A DNA stretch of 64,000 bases from PLanc-01 sp035342095 (GTDB lineage: Bacteria > Planctomycetota > Phycisphaerae > Sedimentisphaerales > Anaerobacaceae), in contig DAOQWL010000016.1 of assembly GCA_035342095.1 (NCBI GenBank), forward strand, positions 1 to 64,000, in the 5' to 3' direction. Positions within the stretch are counted from its first letter, which is position 1. The number at the start of each line of letters is the position of its first letter. Made by a program: the position numbers and the translations under genes. This document shows positions 61,247 through 64,000 of the stretch, piece by piece. The notes under the pieces are model-generated. The model searched no databases. It was not told the origin of the DNA and was given only the letters and a program-made list of their open reading frames with translations.

Positions 61247-62773
61247 TCATTTCAGCAGGGAGGTCACATACTTGGTCAGGCCGGGCTTGTCGATGGCCTT
61301 CTGGTTGCCAATGATCTGGACCGCCAGGGCGCCGGCCACATTACCCAGGAAGGCGACGATTTCGAGGGGCACGTCGAGTCGGGCGGCCAGGGAGCTGATC
61401 GCGAAGAAGGCGTCGCCGGAGCCGATGCTGTCCACCGCCCTGCTGGCGAACGCGGGCACGACGACGAAGGCCCCGTCCGTGGCAGCCATACAGGCCCCTT
61501 TTCTGCCGCGGGTCACCGCCAGGGCCCTGCTGCGGAAACGTCGAGCGGTATCGCAGGCCAGCAGGCGAAGATCGGTCTTGAGGTCCCGCGAGTCCAGGCG
61601 CAGTTCCCGCTCGGTCAGGCTGACGTAGTCGGCCTTCGAATACCGCGAGATCGTATGCATCGAGGCGTTGCCTGCATTCGACTGCGTGTTCACCGCCAGG
61701 AAGGGAGAATGACTCACGAGAGACTCGCACAGCGACGTGCTCACGGCCCCGTGGCCGAAATCGGCGGAAATCGCCAGGTCATGCCCTGGGGCTTCGCGTC
61801 GGAACGTCTCCGCGAGATCGTGGTCCCTGTTCGACGACAGGCCGGAGTCGTCCATCGTGTAGATCTCGAGCCATTTGTGCAGGCTGTACCCATCGAGATA
61901 ACGCCTCTTGACCAGGGTCGGGGCGCCCTCCTGGACCCAGAACTCGGGACGGACGCACGGGTGCAGGGCCGATTCGATGAACGAGCGGTAGTCGTCATGC
62001 TCGCCGATGACGGCCAGCAACCTGACGCTCTCCACGAAATTGGCCAGGTGATTGGCGACCGCGAGCACGCCGCCGGCGAAACGATCCTGCGAGACGTACT
62101 GGACCGCCAGCACCGGCGATTTGCCGGAGGCCCCCAGGGGGTTGCAATAGCAGTATTCGTCGATGATCACGTCGCCGACCAGGATCACGCGGAGCCGGGA
62201 CATGGCGTCGACCACCTCCAGAACTTGATCCAGAGAATACCGCCTGCGGAACAGATCGAGATAGTCCTGCAATTCCTTCGAGAAGGAGGAGAAGAAACGA
62301 TTGATGAGGTTCGTCGAGCTGAAGACGATATCCTCGGTGAATCGCAGTTCGATTCCGAGTTCCCTGCAGACCTGTTCTTCCAGGGCCAGCTTGCCGGTGC
62401 GGTCACCGTCCGCGGACTTGAAGTCCGAGCCCTTGACGTAGACATGGGGCCTGATCCTGTGCAGCGTCTGCTCGGCGGTGGGCCACTCGTTCACCGCGAC
62501 GTAATCGACGACGCTCAGAGAAGCGAGGGCTTCAGCGCGGAGCTGCTCGGGAAAGGCCGGGTGTTTGTCACCCTTATCGACGTATACATCGGGCGTCAGG
62601 GTCACTACGAGCACGTCGCCAAACGTGCGGGCCTGCTCGAAGTAGCGGATGTGACCGATGTGCAGCAGGTCGAACACGCCATGGCAATGGACGATCTTGC
62701 GACCCGCGTCGCGATGCGATTGAAGCACGCGGGGCAACTCGCTCAATGGAAGTATCTTGTGATTCTGGCTCAT
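61247..62773 (-). CDS. HldE-like bifunctional protein with swapped domains (nucleotidyltransferase-kinase)
   Basis: A 508-residue fusion. Residues 25-160 are a nucleotidyltransferase (HGVFDLLHIGHIRYFEQART with HIGH at 38-41; VYVKGSDF; FSSTNLINRF as the ISST motif). Residues about 193-508 are a PfkB-type kinase (RVILVGDVIIDEYCYCNPLG, AVDSIGSGDAFFA about 445-457 with the catalytic Asp). E. coli HldE has kinase first and nucleotidyltransferase second, so the order is reversed. HldE phosphorylates heptose 7-phosphate and couples it to ADP; here CDP or GDP is also possible. It would supply an activated heptose. Confidence 0.85.
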   Translation of the reverse strand: MSQNHKILPLSELPRVLQSHRDAGRKIVHCHGVFDLLHIGHIRYFEQARTFGDVLVVTLTPDVYVDKGDKHPAFPEQLRAEALASLSVVDYVAVNEWPTAEQTLHRIRPHVYVKGSDFKSADGDRTGKLALEEQVCRELGIELRFTEDIVFSSTNLINRFFSSFSKELQDYLDLFRRRYSLDQVLEVVDAMSRLRVILVGDVIIDEYCYCNPLGASGKSPVLAVQYVSQDRFAGGVLAVANHLANFVESVRLLAVIGEHDDYRSFIESALHPCVRPEFWVQEGAPTLVKRRYLDGYSLHKWLEIYTMDDSGLSSNRDHDLAETFRREAPGHDLAISADFGHGAVSTSLCESLVSHSPFLAVNTQSNAGNASMHTISRYSKADYVSLTERELRLDSRDLKTDLRLLACDTARRFRSRALAVTRGRKGACMAATDGAFVVVPAFASRAVDSIGSGDAFFAISSLAARLDVPLEIVAFLGNVAGALAVQIIGNQKAIDKPGLTKYVTSLLK

Positions 62774-62801
62774 AGCAAGGACGACTCCGACATCGGGCAG
62801 C

Positions 62802-64000
62802 CTACGTCAGTTCGGAGGGCGCAAGGAAGTAGGTCGGCTTGTGCTGGGCGGCGGTGCTGGTTCCCAGGAGCAGATTCGCCACGTCGTGCCTGACATCCGC
62901 GACCAGGATGGCGTCGTAGTCCACGCTCTCCAGATCCGCCAGGCGATAGCAGGGCAGATGATAGAACTTCTTCTCCGTCGCCGAGCCGCGGAGATCGACG
63001 AATCCCACGATCTGGTCCAAGTCCAGGCCGAACAGGTCGTAGAAGAAGAAATCCATCGCGTTCTTGCCAGTCCCCAGAACCATGATCTTCCTGGCCTCGC
63101 GCAGCTTGGCGGCCAAGGCGTTGTAGTATTCGCGGGTCTGGGGGAGGTCCGTGAAGTGAAGGAAGTTCTTCTGGTGGCATCGATTGCAGCGAAACAGGTA
63201 CTCGACGACGCTCACGGCGCCGGAATCGCGGATCGCCAGCGAGTGCCTGGTTCCACAATTGAGGCAGTGCCCGGCGATGCTGATCTCCTTTGCGCCGTTG
63301 CCGTTCGACGAGGCGTTCAGGGACTGGTCGTGCGCCCGAAACTCGCGGTATTGGAACGTGAGAAACCGGCGGATCTGCCGGAATATCGTCGTGAACATCT
63401 CCGGGGCCGGCATGGCGCTGATGTTCATATAGGACAGTTCCAGAAGCGAGGGATGGCGCCAGGCCCACTCCATCAGCCGCTTCGTGATGTACTCCCACTC
63501 ATCTCCGATAAGGCCCTTCTTGAGCGCCCGCACGTAGATGGGCGTGCCAGGGTAGGTGCCCACGAGTCCGAAGTTGGCGTCCATCCTGTTCTCGATCAGG
63601 AAATCGACGGTCTTGTTCAAATCCTCTTCCGTCTCGTCCTCGTTGGCGATCATGAAGGGCGAGTCCACGACCAGCCCGACTTTCCGAACGGCATCGAGGG
63701 TCTTTCTGAACTGATCGACGGTGCACCCGTGTTTGAGTTTGGGCAGGATGTTCTCCGACCCGCTCTCCAGGCCGGCACAGATCATGGCGCAGCCGGCGTC
63801 TTTCATGATCGGCAGCAATTCGGGCGACTGGTCCATGCGGAAACAGCAACCCCACGGCTTCCTGAATCCCGCCTTCTTGTACTCCCGACAGAACTCGAGG
63901 ATGTCCTCGTCCGAGGTGAAGAACACTTCCGTCGCGAAGGTGATCCAATCGAACTGATAGCGGCGATTCCACGTTTCGATCTCACGGAGGATGTTGTCGA
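62802..64000 (-). CDS. Radical-SAM protein fused to zinc ribbon and Rossmann-like domain (5' end outside window)
   Basis: The frame is open to the window edge, so the N-terminus, including the CxxxCxxC cluster, is not seen. The visible part has a B12/elongator-type radical-SAM core (WGCCFRMDQSPELLPIMKDA then CAMICAGLESGSENILPKLK; PFMIANEDETEEDLNKTVDF). After a linker come two CxxC pairs (CLNCGTRHSL, FRCNRCHQKNF), a likely zinc ribbon, then a Rossmann-like domain (KIMVLGTGKNAMDFFFYDLF, YDAILVAD). Such a fusion is unusual. Start cannot be assigned. Confidence 0.72.
   Translation of the reverse strand, partial: DNILREIETWNRRYQFDWITFATEVFFTSDEDILEFCREYKKAGFRKPWGCCFRMDQSPELLPIMKDAGCAMICAGLESGSENILPKLKHGCTVDQFRKTLDAVRKVGLVVDSPFMIANEDETEEDLNKTVDFLIENRMDANFGLVGTYPGTPIYVRALKKGLIGDEWEYITKRLMEWAWRHPSLLELSYMNISAMPAPEMFTTIFRQIRRFLTFQYREFRAHDQSLNASSNGNGAKEISIAGHCLNCGTRHSLAIRDSGAVSVVEYLFRCNRCHQKNFLHFTDLPQTREYYNALAAKLREARKIMVLGTGKNAMDFFFYDLFGLDLDQIVGFVDLRGSATEKKFYHLPCYRLADLESVDYDAILVADVRHDVANLLLGTSTAAQHKPTYFLAPSELT

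Noticed and set aside
36789..64000. A known pseudaminic or legionaminic acid flagellin-modification locus
   Set aside because: No NeuB-like synthase, CMP-sugar transferase, PseB/PseC-like dehydratase or aminotransferase, or Maf-type transferase is recognisable.

Overview
The window looks like a chromosomal segment of a Gram-negative, flagellated bacterium, most likely a planctomycete (Phycisphaerae/Sedimentisphaerales-like). The reasons are a planctomycete-style PEP-CTERM sorting tail at the left edge, a Wza/Wzz/Wzi-type envelope polysaccharide system, an SLH-like segment fused to Wzi, and a moderately GC-rich sequence. No rRNA, tRNA or taxonomic marker is visible, so the phylum call is inference.

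Layout. (1) 1-271: 3' end of a PEP-CTERM protein, abutting a tandem repeat that resembles an insertion-sequence terminus. (2) 317-14420, all minus strand: an exopolysaccharide operon running from a Wza-like SLBB export protein and a Wzz-like chain-length protein to a Wzx-like flippase, two methyltransferases, five glycosyltransferases and a polytopic membrane protein (Wzy- or GT-C-like). It is interrupted by two non-coding gaps. A Wzi-like outer-membrane protein is divergent from it (14805-16301, plus). (3) 16309-36672: flagellar genes. fliS and flagellin (minus) come first, then a glycosyltransferase (plus), fliK (minus), and a long plus-strand operon flgB-flgC-fliE-F-G-H-I-J-motE-like-motA-two motB-like-fliO-P-Q-R-flhB, which meets fliD (minus) at an insertion-like palindromic element. 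The promoters are readable: near-perfect divergent sigma-54 sites serve fliK and flgB, and a sigma-28 site serves flagellin. (4) 36789-64000, all minus and co-oriented with fliD: a dense set of glycan and small-molecule genes. It holds a 3236-residue protein with seven glycosyltransferase-like modules and a methyltransferase, six radical-SAM enzymes (one HemN-like, three long proteins of the B12-binding type or resembling it, two others), an SDR, a methyltransferase, a cupin-thiamine-diphosphate enzyme fusion, DJ-1/PfpI and HAD proteins, a GmhA-like isomerase, an unusual conserved protein and a domain-swapped HldE-like kinase/nucleotidyltransferase.

How it may work together (inference): region 2 makes and exports a surface polysaccharide. 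Region 3 builds the flagellar export apparatus, stator and filament under a sigma-54 then sigma-28 hierarchy. Region 4 could make an unusual activated sugar (heptose-type chemistry from GmhA/HldE, two-carbon extension by the ThDP enzyme, C-methylation or rearrangement by the radical-SAM enzymes) that the giant glycosyltransferase attaches to flagellin or the cap protein, or to a surface glycan. The link to flagella rests on position and strand only.

The strongest candidates for something undescribed are the giant multi-transferase with its radical-SAM cluster, a 181-bp cloverleaf-like nest of perfect inverted repeats at the start of one radical-SAM gene with a decayed relative 7 kb away, and two intergenic spacers in the flagellar operon built from inverted heptamer arrays.
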